Origin: Piezodorus guildinii
Lineage: Eukaryota; Arthropoda; Insecta; Hemiptera; Pentatomidae
Direction of reading: 5' to 3'
DNA: 64,000 nucleotides
NCBI GenBank assembly: GCA_023052935.1
Contig: CM041292.1
Coordinates: forward strand, 37,144,639-37,208,638
Part shown: positions 1 to 11,500 of the stretch, piece by piece
How the letters are laid out: the number at the start of each line of letters is the position of its first letter
Numbering within the stretch: the first letter of the stretch is position 1
Translations under genes and position numbers: made by a program
The notes under the pieces: model-generated
Database searches by the model: none
What the model was told of the DNA's origin: nothing
The model's input: the letters and a program-made list of their open reading frames with translations, nothing else

Positions 1-663
1 TTTTTAATTGTAAAAATTAAAAATATTTAGAAAAAGACTGACTCCTGATTATTCCACCTATAATAGTTTCTACAGTCGATTATACGTCCCCAATATTCTT
101 TTGTGCTATTTTCCGAAGTAAATATAATATAAAACAAGAATTAAGTGTTAACTTTTATCAATTTATTTTTCATAGACAAACAAATAGTCTATATTTATAA
201 AAGAAAGTACCATTTTACTCACTTTTTTAGTAATTGTAGTATCCCAAAAATAACTATGTGAAGCTGAAATTTTTAATAGAGATTTCCGTCACAGCCTAGA
301 TGTGCAAATGAGGCTGTTTTGGCGAAAATTCGTCTTTTTGTGGTTTTAAGGAATGTATTATCTAAAAATATCCTTAAATCTAAAACCTTTTAAAGAATCG
401 GTTTTGGAATAACTCGAAAACTATACATCTCCTGAAAAATTATAAGTACTCATTTGAAAGATAATCAAATTTCCAAATGCATAAAAACAAAACCTTAATA
501 TCGCCGGCATTGGCAAAGATATTTAATACGTAACAAATATATTGAAAAATATTGAGCTTCGTATTTATGTTTCGAATGTAGGCTCCCATGGAAATAGTCA
601 ATTGTTACTGCAGTTAATGTTTGCACGTAAATATTTTTAAGTGGCTGCAAGCATTTCGCTATT

Positions 664-668
<5 letters not shown>
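1..668. other. AT-rich intergenic DNA, nothing recognised
   Basis: No open frame of useful length, RNA-gene signature or recognisable transposon protein was seen on either strand. Confidence 0.5.
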
Positions 669-742
<74 letters not shown>

Positions 743-751
743 TTTTTTTTG
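669..751. repeat. (TA)n microsatellite followed by poly(T)
   Basis: A pure TA dinucleotide run of nearly 60 bp passes directly into a run of about 25 T. This is a simple-sequence tract; the T run could be the tail of a minus-strand retroelement but no body was recognised. Confidence 0.95.
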
Positions 752-1495
752 TGGATAGTCTCACCTGCGAGTTGGTTTTAGGATATACAAGGATTACGTT
801 AGAAAGTTAAAACATATTAAATAATTTTGGGTTCGCCTACATCTACTGGTGTGTTATAGTAAATTGAATGGGCAACTGATTTAACAATAACGAAGTTGTT
901 TGTATTTAAAGTTAGTCTTATCATCACCTCAGATATATTTAAATCAATACAAAATGAAATATTTGTGAACAAAGCTAGTTATGTACAGATTGTTAAATAT
1001 AATTTAGCAAAATAAATAATTCGAAAAATGAGTAATCAAAGAAAAATGAACACGCGTATTGATAATAAAATATAATAAAGAAGTATCCAATCGTAACTGA
1101 GACGTGATTTTACAAAGGACTTACAGTTTTCTTAATAAAACAAAACTAGAAATCGAATAAATAAAAATTGATTTTCGCATGTAAAATAACGCATAATTAT
1201 TCAACAATAAACATACTAACTTAATATAAATAATTTAAGGAATATTTATGTTTATATTACTATAGATAATTTTCAAGTCCTATTGACCGACTTTACCTGT
1301 GAATTTGACGTGACTGGACTACTTAAGGATATTCCTCAGGAGAATTGCAGTGAATATCCAAGGTAAGTGTAGCCGTGTTGTACTTGTACGTGCCCGCGCG
1401 TCCTATACTTCGGAAGTAGAATCATATTTTTTTTTTTTTTTTTGCCATAATTGATGACGGCCATCCTTGTTCTTAACTAGTATAATAGAGGCTTC
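752..1495. other. AT-rich intergenic DNA, nothing recognised
   Basis: Only a short T run near 1430 stands out. No coding or repeat assignment is possible by eye. Confidence 0.4.
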
Positions 1496-1499
1496 AACA

Positions 1500-2035
1500 T
1501 CACGTAGATTGATTCTGAGTGAAATAGTCAGACAGGGCTTAAATGCCGATATTTTAAATTTTCTTCCTCTTAAGTACCTTTAATTTTTTAGATTCTATAA
1601 AAAATAACCATATTATCTTGTTACCATTGATGAAAAACAGGTTAGACGAATTCGAAATTTAACTAAAAGAAAAAAATTAACGAATAGTTTTTACAATAAT
1701 TTTTTTTTGTTTTTGAACATACAAACAGTAATATAAATGCATAATATACCGTTGGAAAGCTAAGGATTATAGAAACAATATTATCTTATACACAAGCTTG
1801 TAAATGTTGATAAAGAGAGATAAAAAGAAGATAACTCATTATTTTAGATAATAATATAATATATTTTTTAATAATATACATATTTCTATAGAAATTCAAT
1901 TGAATTAATTCTCATTCATCGTATCACTCATTTTTATCTCTAAATGAATTTGAAAATTCTTTAATCGATTTTAGAAACGGAGGAAAGTGAAAGTCGTGTG
2001 TTACCCGCACCAGATTTTCTTTTTTAATTATTGAA
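1500..2035 (+). repeat. Family X repeat, right-hand part
   Basis: Matches other copies in this window (11.5-12.4, 16.9-17.8, 41.0-42.2 and 44.4-46.0 kb). Shared landmarks are GGGCTTAAATGCCGATATTT, the ACCGTTGGAAAGCTAA block, the TTATTTTAGATAATAATATA block, and the right end reading AAACGGAGG followed by AAGTGAAAGTCGTGTG and a GCACCAGATTTT terminus. It lacks the left end that reads ACTTTCACTTAC in complete copies. No transposase was recognised; the superfamily is unknown. Confidence 0.8.
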
Positions 2036-2289
2036 GTTATACATAGTTTTTATGATGTCCTAGATTTACCTATAATAGATTTACAGTATCAGTGGTATTA
2101 TTCCACGCGTGGCGAATTCTTATTAATAAACTCTTACCTTGACATTGCCTATTACAGATTACTGACCAGTATGATAACCCTAGTTCGATTACCCATAACG
2201 GCACTCAAACAAATAAATAACACCCAACTCCCATCCCGATATGTGAGCGGAAAACAGAGGAAATATTTCTTTACCCAGATTCTTGAACT

Positions 2290-2510
2290 ACTTGAACTAC
2301 TTCATAGAAAACGATCAATGAGTACTTCAACCTGGAAGACAAACAAAGTCGTAGGAGGACTTCTCTTGATAATGATGTTATGTCAACTTTAGTAGAAGTA
2401 AACCCCAGAACAACTATTCAAGAACTTGCAGGAAAACTCGGTGCAAGCAAATCGACCGTCGACGACCATTTCTCTCACTCGAAAGTTGGGTTCCTCACTC
2501 ATTAGAGAGT
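2290..2510 (+). pseudogene. mariner transposase fragment (helix-turn-helix region)
   Basis: From 2326 one frame reads FNLEDKQSRRRTS, then LVEVNPRTTIQELAGKLGAS and KSTVDDHF. This is the second DNA-binding helix region of mariner transposases, where known family members have N-P-x-x-T-x-x-E-L-A followed by S-x-x-T-V. Nothing of the DD(34)D catalytic domain follows, and no matching TIRs were seen. It is a small decayed relic. Confidence 0.75.
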
Positions 2511-2519
2511 CATTTTCAT

Positions 2520-3046
2520 TACAATAAAATCAGATAGTGGAGTTTGTGTCTCACTTCTTTGCCGAATCAATAACTATCTATTCCCCTCAAAGACTAAAAA
2601 CGTTTTCTGTTGACATAATAATGTTTGTAAATTAATAGCATAATAGATTAACACGATGGATCCGGCGCAGTAAACTTTCCGTGTGGCCTGCGTCGGTCCC
2701 TGAGGTCCGGCACTAGAATTTCGTTTTACTAGCGTCAGTCCGTGATACCGATACTGTTAAAGTTAAACAAATAAAATTAGTCTCAATGAAATGTGATCAA
2801 ATATGATTTTAATGAAATTTATTGAAACATTCTAAACAAAAATGCGGATTATCTTAACAATATTACAATACGTAACGACGTTTTTGGTAATATTTGTGGC
2901 TGTCTTACAGTCATCAGTCTGTCTGTCTGACCGTCTTATGCATACAAAATTGCATCGCTCACCGATTGCCGACCGAACGGAAAGGACAGCAAATTCGACG
3001 CCGGGTTCAATGTGTTGAGAGACAAACTTGATTTAGATAGCATAAA
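2520..3046. other. Intergenic DNA, nothing recognised
   Basis: Slightly GC-richer around 2655-2720 than its surroundings, but without an open frame, tRNA-like boxes or terminal repeats. Confidence 0.4.
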
Positions 3047-3360
3047 CAGTGAGTGTCAAAAGTATTCGGAATTCGTATTTCTTTTCATTTAATAACTATA
3101 TTTCACAAGTATGAATTTTAATATAATTATATATTATTATATAAAATATAATTCTTTTTCATTCATAAATCTTTAAAAGAGACACTCCCATAAAGGAAAA
3201 TCACTGACCAGATAAACGAAAAGTTTATTGTTTTTAAAAATATCTGATTAATAATGTAAAATAACAAGATCATTCAGGGTCAAAAGTTTTCGGACATTGT
3301 AATATCCTGTTGTTTAATGGTTTCACTAATCTCACTTCGACATAATTTTATGTTATAAAC

Positions 3361-4642
3361 AATTGAGACGTTGATTTCCAAAAGGTACTATATCCACTTT
3401 AGAAAATTTTACAGGAAACGCAAAAATGTGTCATTTATTTATTATTGGACCAATTTATGTGATTCTTTTTTTATTAAAATCAAAAGATGATTTTTAAGTG
3501 TGTTGCCAACTCATTTTTTCAAATTATTGCACTTTTCCGATGATTTTAAACAATATAATATGGATATAGTACTTTTTGGAACGAAACATGGATATAGTAC
3601 TTTTTGGAAAGAATTAAAAGGGATATAGTACTTTTTGGAAGAATATAACGCGAGATAAGTTGGTAACAGTCACTATAACCTTCCTGAAACAACATAACCG
3701 ATAACTAACTATAAGATACTAAGTTATGTATATTTCCTTGTTCTCCCTCTGAAAAATATCTTTCTTTGTTTGTTAATTACATTGATTATCTATTCTTCAT
3801 AAAGATAGTGAATATTCAAAGGACAATTTTTATGGCACTATAATAAGAAAGTATGTAATTATGAAGATTGTTTTGGACTTGTATTTACTATTTGTGTGAA
3901 TTTAGCAAATTTAACTATATTATTAAAGAGTGTAAACAATATTTAACCATAGATACTGACAAATAATAACTTTTGAGCTTTTATTTTACATAAAAAAAAT
4001 CGACTACTAAGTTAGATCAGGCACATATTTTCTTCACATATTCAGCAACTTCGTGGAATGCTAATTCCAACTATTTGCTGCGTCAGAGGCCATTATTCTA
4101 TTAAAATGTGAGTTTCTGAAAAATTTTAAACCAGATTTATGTTGCTGCAAGAAGAAATACTATAAAATAAACTTAATTTAACTGACAACCTACGATAACC
4201 GAAGCAACGCAATTAAGTTGTTTAAAACGGCCTAAAAACTGATTATTACGTTAAAACCATTGATTAAAATAATAGCGGTGATTCAAGACATGCTAAATGA
4301 ACCAATAAAAATGCATAAAATGATGAAAACAATAAATTAATGGTGATATATTACGAGGTTAGGTCCTTCTTCCGTGTAGTAGGAAATATAGTAACTTTTG
4401 GAAGGAAATGAAATGAAAGGTTATATCTGTTTACAGAGGATATAGTTCGTTTTGGAATGAAATAAAATGTGGATTTAGTACCTTTTGGAATGAAATGCAA
4501 TTTTTAAATACTTTTTTAAAGGATTTTTATGTTTTTTAGATTAAATTTGATGACGGAATTAGATAAAACTAAACCATAAGAATACAAATATGTCAAAACT
4601 TTGAAAAAATGTCCTTTAGTACCTTTTTGAAATCAACGTCTC
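3361..4642. mobile_element. Non-autonomous DNA element with 29-bp TIRs and iterated internal motif
   Basis: The left end (3361-3389, beginning AATTGAGACGTTGATTTCCA) matches the inverse of the right end (about 4614-4642) at 28 of 29 positions by hand. Variants of GGATATAGTACTTTTTGGAA occur at about 3558, 3592, 3629, 4383, 4439 and 4472, and one variant lies inside each TIR. No open frame longer than a few dozen codons lies between. If the element proper begins at GAGACG, the AATT at each edge could be a 4-bp target duplication, but AATT is palindromic so this is ambiguous. The superfamily was not recognised. Confidence 0.7.
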
Positions 4643-4856
4643 AATTCTTCTTCCTCATATAATATATACCTAACCTCAGAAAGAGTTTTTTTAAAAATAA
4701 GGCGCTAAATTAAAAAAGCAACGATCGAACAACTATCTGTGGGTCCTACTAAAAATGAAAATCAGGAAATACAATATTCAAAATGAAAATGGCCTCGAGA
4801 AACAATAAGTGCTCGAGTGGGATAATATTTCACATCAAACAATCAATTAATTAGTA

Positions 4857-5291
4857 AGATTAATTCCAAGAGAGCTTTGGGGCTCTACTAAACCATCAAA
4901 CTCTTCCCGTATCCAATCCTTACAATCCAAAATCCTTCGCAAAATCCTTAACGCTCCTTACTTTGTCACCAATAAAATCATCCACAAAGACCTTAATGTT
5001 CCATATGTTGCTGATTTGGCCTGTACCAGGTATCACTCCTTCCATGAAAAACTCCACTCCCACTCTAATCCACTAGTTTCAATCCTTGCTTCTACTTCAA
5101 TTCCTGACAATCCGCCGAGGCGTCTGAAAAGAAGATGGCCTCGAGACCTTCTTGTGTAGATTCACTACTAGAGTGCTGCCAATGGGCAGTTTCTCTTCAT
5201 GTTTTTTTTTTCATGTGTATCATTGTAGCATATTTACTTGATGTATGAACATACAGTTGTAAATTTCAATTAATGAATTTTAAAAAAAAAA
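4857..5291 (+). pseudogene. Jockey-clade LINE, extreme C-terminus and 3' end
   Basis: The plus strand reads ELWGSTKPSN, then RIQSLQSKILRKILNAPYFV, then NKIIHKDLNVPYVADLA and RRLKRRWPRDL. This is the conserved Jockey-clade C-terminal block (W-G, Q-S-K-x-L-R-x-I-x-x-A-P-x-x-V, RRLKR-x-x-P-x-D-L). A 3' UTR follows and ends in an A run at 5280-5291, as expected for a 5'-truncated LINE insertion. The reverse transcriptase itself is absent. Confidence 0.85.
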
Positions 5292-5619
5292 ATCTAAGTA
5301 TGCTAAAATGTATAATTATACAAAACGTTTTGGATGTTTATCTATCATCACTGCATTAATATAATTGGGAAACCACGTAATTTCGAATACTTTTGACACT
5401 ACTGACATACATTATTGTTAATTTTTTCAAAACGTTAAAAATAAAATTATTGTTGTCGTAATGTTTGGTTTTAGGTATTTCATACTTTTCTTCTAACGTT
5501 ATAAAGTGGTTAACAACTCCTTAAAAACTTAAATATTTAATTATTTAATTAAATAAGTCAAAAGCAAGTAAATTACGGAATGGTAGTGAATTCCGAATAC
5601 TCTTGACTCTCATTGTAAC

Positions 5620-6340
5620 TGAGGTGATAAGTTTTTTCTCGCTGTTTTAATTTATTCACAAAAGTGAACCAAAAACTTTAAGTACCTAAGTCAAATATTC
5701 GGATTATTTTCGCAGATGATTCTAATAAGCACAAAGTTTTTTTTTTTTTTTTAATTTAGCAATATTTTAAATGATAATTAACATGCCATGTATTCGTGAC
5801 CATTTAATTAAACTTTTATTAGGAAAATAATATAATTTTAGAGAAAACTGTTTGTTGTAGAACACTGTTCTTCACGTCAACACTTATTTTTCAGCCTTGG
5901 GAAACATTTTCCATCTTGATAGGAGGGCATAAAGGTAATGAGCGGAATCCTCTCCAATCTGGTAATAGTCAAGGTTACATTTTCCTGTTGTGGTTGAGTC
6001 ACACTAAGCTCATGGCTCTATTCCAAATCATTCTTCAGTCTTATGTTCAAGAGGAACAACGGATATACTAAGTACATGCTTGTTTATAGATTTTTTTTTT
6101 TTATTTGTTTCATTTGCCTTTACCCCAGAGGGTCATTGGCATGTTTTATAGATTTTTAAAACTTCTTTAATATAGTTTTTTTTTTATTATAAAATATTTT
6201 TAAACCACATTGAAGTGACATGCCTCTGAAGTAGCAACATTCCTCTGACACTTATACATATTGTAACAACATGCAAATTACACACTAAATCCAGATCAAA
6301 ACACAATATACCCTCCACTGTGATCAAAACCCAATTTAAA
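5620..6340. other. Intergenic DNA with a LINE 3'-tail fragment
   Basis: Most of the stretch shows nothing. On the minus strand at about 6092-6150 it reads CCAATGACCCTCTGGGGTAA followed by an A-rich tail. This resembles the 3' terminus of the I-like LINE at 31790-31845 and is probably a severely truncated copy. Confidence 0.5.
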
Positions 6341-6349
6341 ACAGGACAC

Positions 6350-7900
6350 TAATGACCTTGGCTGTTGAGTATTGTTGTAAAAGAGCTGAGTCATAAGGCT
6401 ATAAGGCTCGTGCCCCGAAGGCACCAGCTTCCATGACTAATCGCGGCTCGAGCCTTTTGAGCCTTCTAGCCTCATAGCAAGAGACTCGAGTCCTATCTCA
6501 GCCATTACGAAGCACTGTCATGGGCTTAGTACAATTTCTTAAATTAAAAGTTTTATAGACAATTTTGCTATATATTAATCATCAAAATTTTCTGAAATTT
6601 GTCTTGAAATGAAAATAAGCATTTATTGTTCCCAAAATTTTCATTCGCTTTTCCGACTCTATATAGTGAACGAACAATGGATTTTTACTAATTAAATAAT
6701 CAACTATATCACTTTTTAAAAAGAACTTTATTGAAAAATGACAGCTAAAATAATAACTAATCTAATTACGTACTATGTTACTTCTAGAATGATTTCTCAC
6801 GCCTACAAGGGGTCGTATTTATGAGGGCAAGGACGGGAAATGACTCAATGCTGACATTGCATTAGCCTGTACCTTTAACTCACTATTTAGACTATTTTCC
6901 GACCATTTTGAGGCAGACTGACACGAAAATCAGCTGTAATTTTTCGGAAATTTTTATTAATTTTTTTGGCTCTAATTTTTCAATTTCTAAAATTTTGCAT
7001 CAGTCTACCACAAAACGACGGGGAAATTTTTATATAAAGAAAATCCATTGACCTGTTAATGAGATGTAGCCGGAAAAGTGAATGAATGTTCTGAGGAAAA
7101 ATTCATTTTTTCATTTGTTGAACTATTGAACAATAACCCTAAAAATTCCGGACATAGTAGTAAAAATAGATTAATTTGTCAATGAAATAGAGCCGGAAAA
7201 AATAATTGAAATTTTGTGGAAAATACATACTGATTTTCATGTTAGTCTGTCTCAAAATAGTCAGTCGGAAAACAGTCGAAATGGTTGAAATCCATTAATT
7301 CGTTCACGAGATAAAGCCGGAAAAGCGAATGGAAATTCGAGGGGAAACGATATGTTGATTTTCGTGTTAGTTTACATTAAAATAGTCGGAAAATATTCGA
7401 AATGGTGAAAATCCATTGATTCGTTGATGGATAAAACCGGAAAAGCGAATGGAAATTCGTGGGAACACTATATGGTAATTATGGTATCAGGCTACCCAAA
7501 AATAGTCGGAAAATTTGGAAATAGTATAAATTCTTTGAATCGTTTACAATATACAGCCAGAAAAGCGAATGAAAATTAGCGTAAAATTAAGTGGTAATTT
7601 TCATTTCTAAGGAAATTTCGGAAAATTTTGATGATTATTATAAAGCAAAATTTTCTAGAAAAATTTAAATTTAAGAAAATGTATTAAGTCAATCACAGTC
7701 CTTCATAAAGGTTGAGATAAGACTTGAGTATTTTGTTATGAGGCTAGAAGGCTGGAGCTTATTAGCTGAGGGCTCATGTCCAGCCTTCAAGGATCCAGCT
7801 TTCAGAGCTCCAGTTACTGGTGGAATCTCTGGGCCTTCAATTTTCGAACCTTTTTTTCCAACACTACTGTTGGGTGTGTATAAGCTAAGCTGACTCAAAA
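6350..7900. repeat. Foldback-like element with ~122-bp tandem units
   Basis: The flanks are inverted relative to each other: 6455-6505 (GAGCCTTCTAGCCTCATAGC) against 7715-7760 (TATGAGGCTAGAAGGCTGGA). Between them a unit centred on CCGGAAAAGCGAAT recurs at about 7070, 7192, 7317, 7437 and 7558, a period near 122 bp. A unit in the opposite orientation (CATTCGCTTTTCCG) lies near 6640. Inverted termini plus internal short tandem units are the architecture of foldback elements. No coding frame was found. Confidence 0.65.
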
Positions 7901-8596
7901 AACAGGAATTAGTTTTAACTGAATCTGAGCCTTAATTTCAATATTTTAATAATCATGCCATGATCTTCTCTTTATTCTATAACTAGGTTATTAAAAAGAA
8001 AAAAAAAATCTTTCATTATTTTAAATAAGTTTTATTTTGCACAGTAACATATTTAGGTGAAATTAAAAAAAAATTAATACATCTTAACTTAATAGTTCGT
8101 TTTAAGTCATATGTATAGAAAAAAAGTGAGAAAATATTACATTTTTGAAAAATTATATTTGGTCTTATGCTACAGTCTTGGTTATTTACAATTTATATTT
8201 GAATGCAGCATTGTGAATTTTAATAGTGATTTAGAATAAATCAGTGGACTTAGTGATATATATGCATTGGTGATAATCCTAACATTAAAATAATTATTAG
8301 TTTAATAAAAGATAATTATGCTAAAAATGAACCTATTGACTATGTTATAAATAATGAATTTGTGTTTTCTTTTGCTTAGTTTTAGTATTCAGTTTTCTCC
8401 TGCAACAAAGAAGAATAAATCGTTATTATAAGCTAGTAAATATGGAAACTTTTAATAAAACTATAAAAGATCTCTCTATCTACTATATAAATCACACTAG
8501 GATTTAATTTTAAAGAAAAAATGTTGTTTGTTTCTAATAGGCAACTGGTATCTTAGATTTCAATGAAATTTATTTTTTTCTTTAGATTTAAACTTT
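7901..8596. other. 3' flank of OBP gene A
   Basis: AT-rich sequence downstream of gene A (minus strand). No second gene is visible. The exact 3' end of the gene A transcript cannot be fixed from the sequence. Confidence 0.4.
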
Positions 8597-11500
8597 TTAA
8601 ATGAATGCTAAAACAGGCTGAAGGTGATATAGATAAATATGAATCAAGTAACTAATTATAGACCAAAATGTGTATAAATCACATACATACCTTTTGTAAC
8701 ACATTTGAAAAGCATAAAAAGATGTCATAGGTGTACTGACAAGAATCTGGGCTTTTCTTTACTGCGAACAAAAAAAAAAGTATGTAATAATGGCTGAACA
8801 TTGGTAAATCAAGAAAATCGGAATTGTCTAAAACAATTTAATACATGTTTGATTTCAGTAGTATAAATAAAATACCTGAAATTAAACAATCTAAGCTCGC
8901 CTTTATAATTCTGTCTTGCTTAGCAGTATCATCCCAATGTCCAGTCAGATCTTCCTTCACCATTTGTATGTCAATTTTTCCATCTTTCAACTAAAATCAC
9001 ATCAACCATATTAAAAAAACTGTCTGTTACTTAATAATGAATTTTTTTATTAAATGTATACTACTACAATTAAGTACTGGATTTTAGGTGATTAGTGATG
9101 TAACTATTTTTCATAATTTATGAAAATATGATCCACCGTGTGGTCTAAATGCCTCTAAATGGCATATTCCACCTCTCCTCAAATTAATATGAAAAATAAA
9201 GAATTAAGTAAACCATATGTGTACTATTTGATATGATGATGATGATGATGATGATGATGATGCAGTGGCGCAACAGTCCGATGTGAACCTTGGCCTCTTC
9301 AATGAGCCCTAGCCACTTGTGCAGCTGCTTTCCGATTACGCATGTTCAGATCTTCTCCCAAGGCAGCCTAGATCTTCCTCTTCCTCTTGAGTGGTCCAGT
9401 TTTCCCTCTAACAGGTTTCTGGGATTTCCTCCTCATCCATCCTCGCTAAGTGGCCTGTCCATCTCAATTGACCGCACTTGATGTGGCATAAATGTTGGTT
9501 TCACCAAAGAGTTCATATAGTTCTTGGTTTTAGAGCCTTCTCCATTGATCTCCTACTGTAATTGATCTTCCTTTCAAAGATCTATAGCTCTGCTTTTTCT
9601 GAACTCTTTAATGTCCATGCCTCACTAGCAGAAGTTAACACCAGTCGAATGAGAGTTTTGGGACAGGGTTTTAGTCTGGATAGTGCTTTACTCCTGTGAT
9701 CTTTCCTTAATCTAATTCCTTAATAGCAACAGCTTGTTTTCCTTAGTCTTTGGCCGATCTCTAGCAGTATCTTGTTAGAACTGTTAACTATAGACCCCAG
9801 GTATGTAAATTGGTACTATTTGATATAATTTTTATTTTCTCTAAAAAGCCAGGCAGATGCCATTAAATTTCTTGAATATTGAAACTACAAATGGAAGATT
9901 ACTTTTGATATGTTTTTTAAAAATAAAAAATTAATAATAATTTGATCAATACTTACCACCTTGAATTCTTCTAGGATGCATTTTGCTACACACTGAAAAT
10001 ATAAAACCAAAAATAAATAAAATTTAAAAATAAGTAAAAGGAAGCAAATTAACTAATGAGAACTCAAGTCCACATACCATATACATTTTTAAAGTTTAGA
10101 ATAACACAATTTTTTCCTGAATTAGAACAGGAATAATTTTAGTTCAAAAAGTTATTATGAATAATGCTTGTATTAATGTATTGTAATAATTATTGAACTT
10201 AGACTTGTATATTGTATGTTAGTTTGGTATAATGATTATATAAATATTTATAAATATATTTATAAATTATTAACCAGAGAATTTTGTATTAATTATTTTC
10301 AATGATTTTGCAAACATTTAATATTTATAATTAAGACATAAAAATAATAAAATTATTAATGCTAAAGGAGATTTTCTTTTTTTTAGCATCCTACGCAATA
10401 TCAAAAAAATAAATACCTTCTCAATACATATGAAATAGCCATTGAACAAATTAAAATTAAAAAAAGGATTGTGTTGATTTTGTTATTGTTCAAAATAATC
10501 TGCTTGGTTTGCAAGAATTTATATCTCCTCTCAAAGTTTTTTTTTTTTTTGTGATTGACTACTGTTTGGATAATAGCATTTTAGGAACTATTTAAAAAAT
10601 ATGAAAAGGAGTCGGTCGCAGATTAAATGGATTGCTTAGTTATTAGAAGATCTAGTTCATTTTCCAATATAAAAAAAAAAAAAAAAATGTATGCATTTGA
10701 AGTTATCATTTATTATTCTCTATCTCAATGATTATAATCTATCTTTTTTTGTTGTTTTTTTTTGGTTGATTTGGATCAAATGTGTAGATACATATAAGAG
10801 AAAATTAAATATAGGAATTTGACAGATATGATAATTTTTTTTTTTTAATTTGAAGCGTTTGTTGATAATGTGTGCTGCAAAAGTTAATCTTTTGTTAATT
10901 ATTAGACCAAGGTAGTTCATGGACTTTAATGTGAAAATAATGAGCACAAACCTTATAATCTTTGATTCCTTCGACATTTCTTTCATGATACAAGTCATTC
11001 ATAGCAGCTAAAAAAAAAAAGAAAATATATGAATAATTTCAGCATTTATAAAAAAAACCTGGTAGGTGCTTTACACAATTTTCTTTTACAAATTTTAAAT
11101 GTTAATATTAATAGTTATAGTAGTTTTCATATAAATTCTATTTGGTTTTCATGGAAACATCTAATACTAATCTAAAATTATATATTAATTAACTTCTAAA
11201 ACTTTTTTTTTATATATTAAATTTTGTGAAACCTTTGTTTCCCTATGGCATTTTGTAGAAATCGCTTCTTCTTTTTACTTCTTTAGTTGCTCATCAATTT
11301 GTTTGATGAGCCATAGTTATACATTTTTTAAATGAATTAACAAATCCATTGTTATAAAGAAATATAAGAAAATATGAAGTTTTTAATAATACTATCGATT
11401 TTCATGAGCTCAAATATCGATTATTTCAGTTATTGATAGATATTATATTTGATTATTTGCTTGTCAATAAGCATTTGAAAAAGGTTGATGTTGATTACTT

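Larger units (their letters stand above)
3047..5614. mobile_element. Nested set of Tc1-like terminal repeats
   Basis: Near 3050 the sequence reads TGAGTGTCAAAAGTATTCGG. The inverse of TGAGAGTCAAGAGTATTCGG lies at about 5590-5612, and the inverse of AGTGTCAAAAGTATTCG at about 5383-5402. A fourth related block, CAGGGTCAAAAGTTTTCGGA, starts near 3274. G-T-x-x-A-A-A-A-G-T-A-T-T-C-G ends are typical of arthropod Tc1-like elements. No transposase remains between them; the interior holds a different TIR element and a Jockey fragment. Which ends pair with which is uncertain. Confidence 0.55.
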
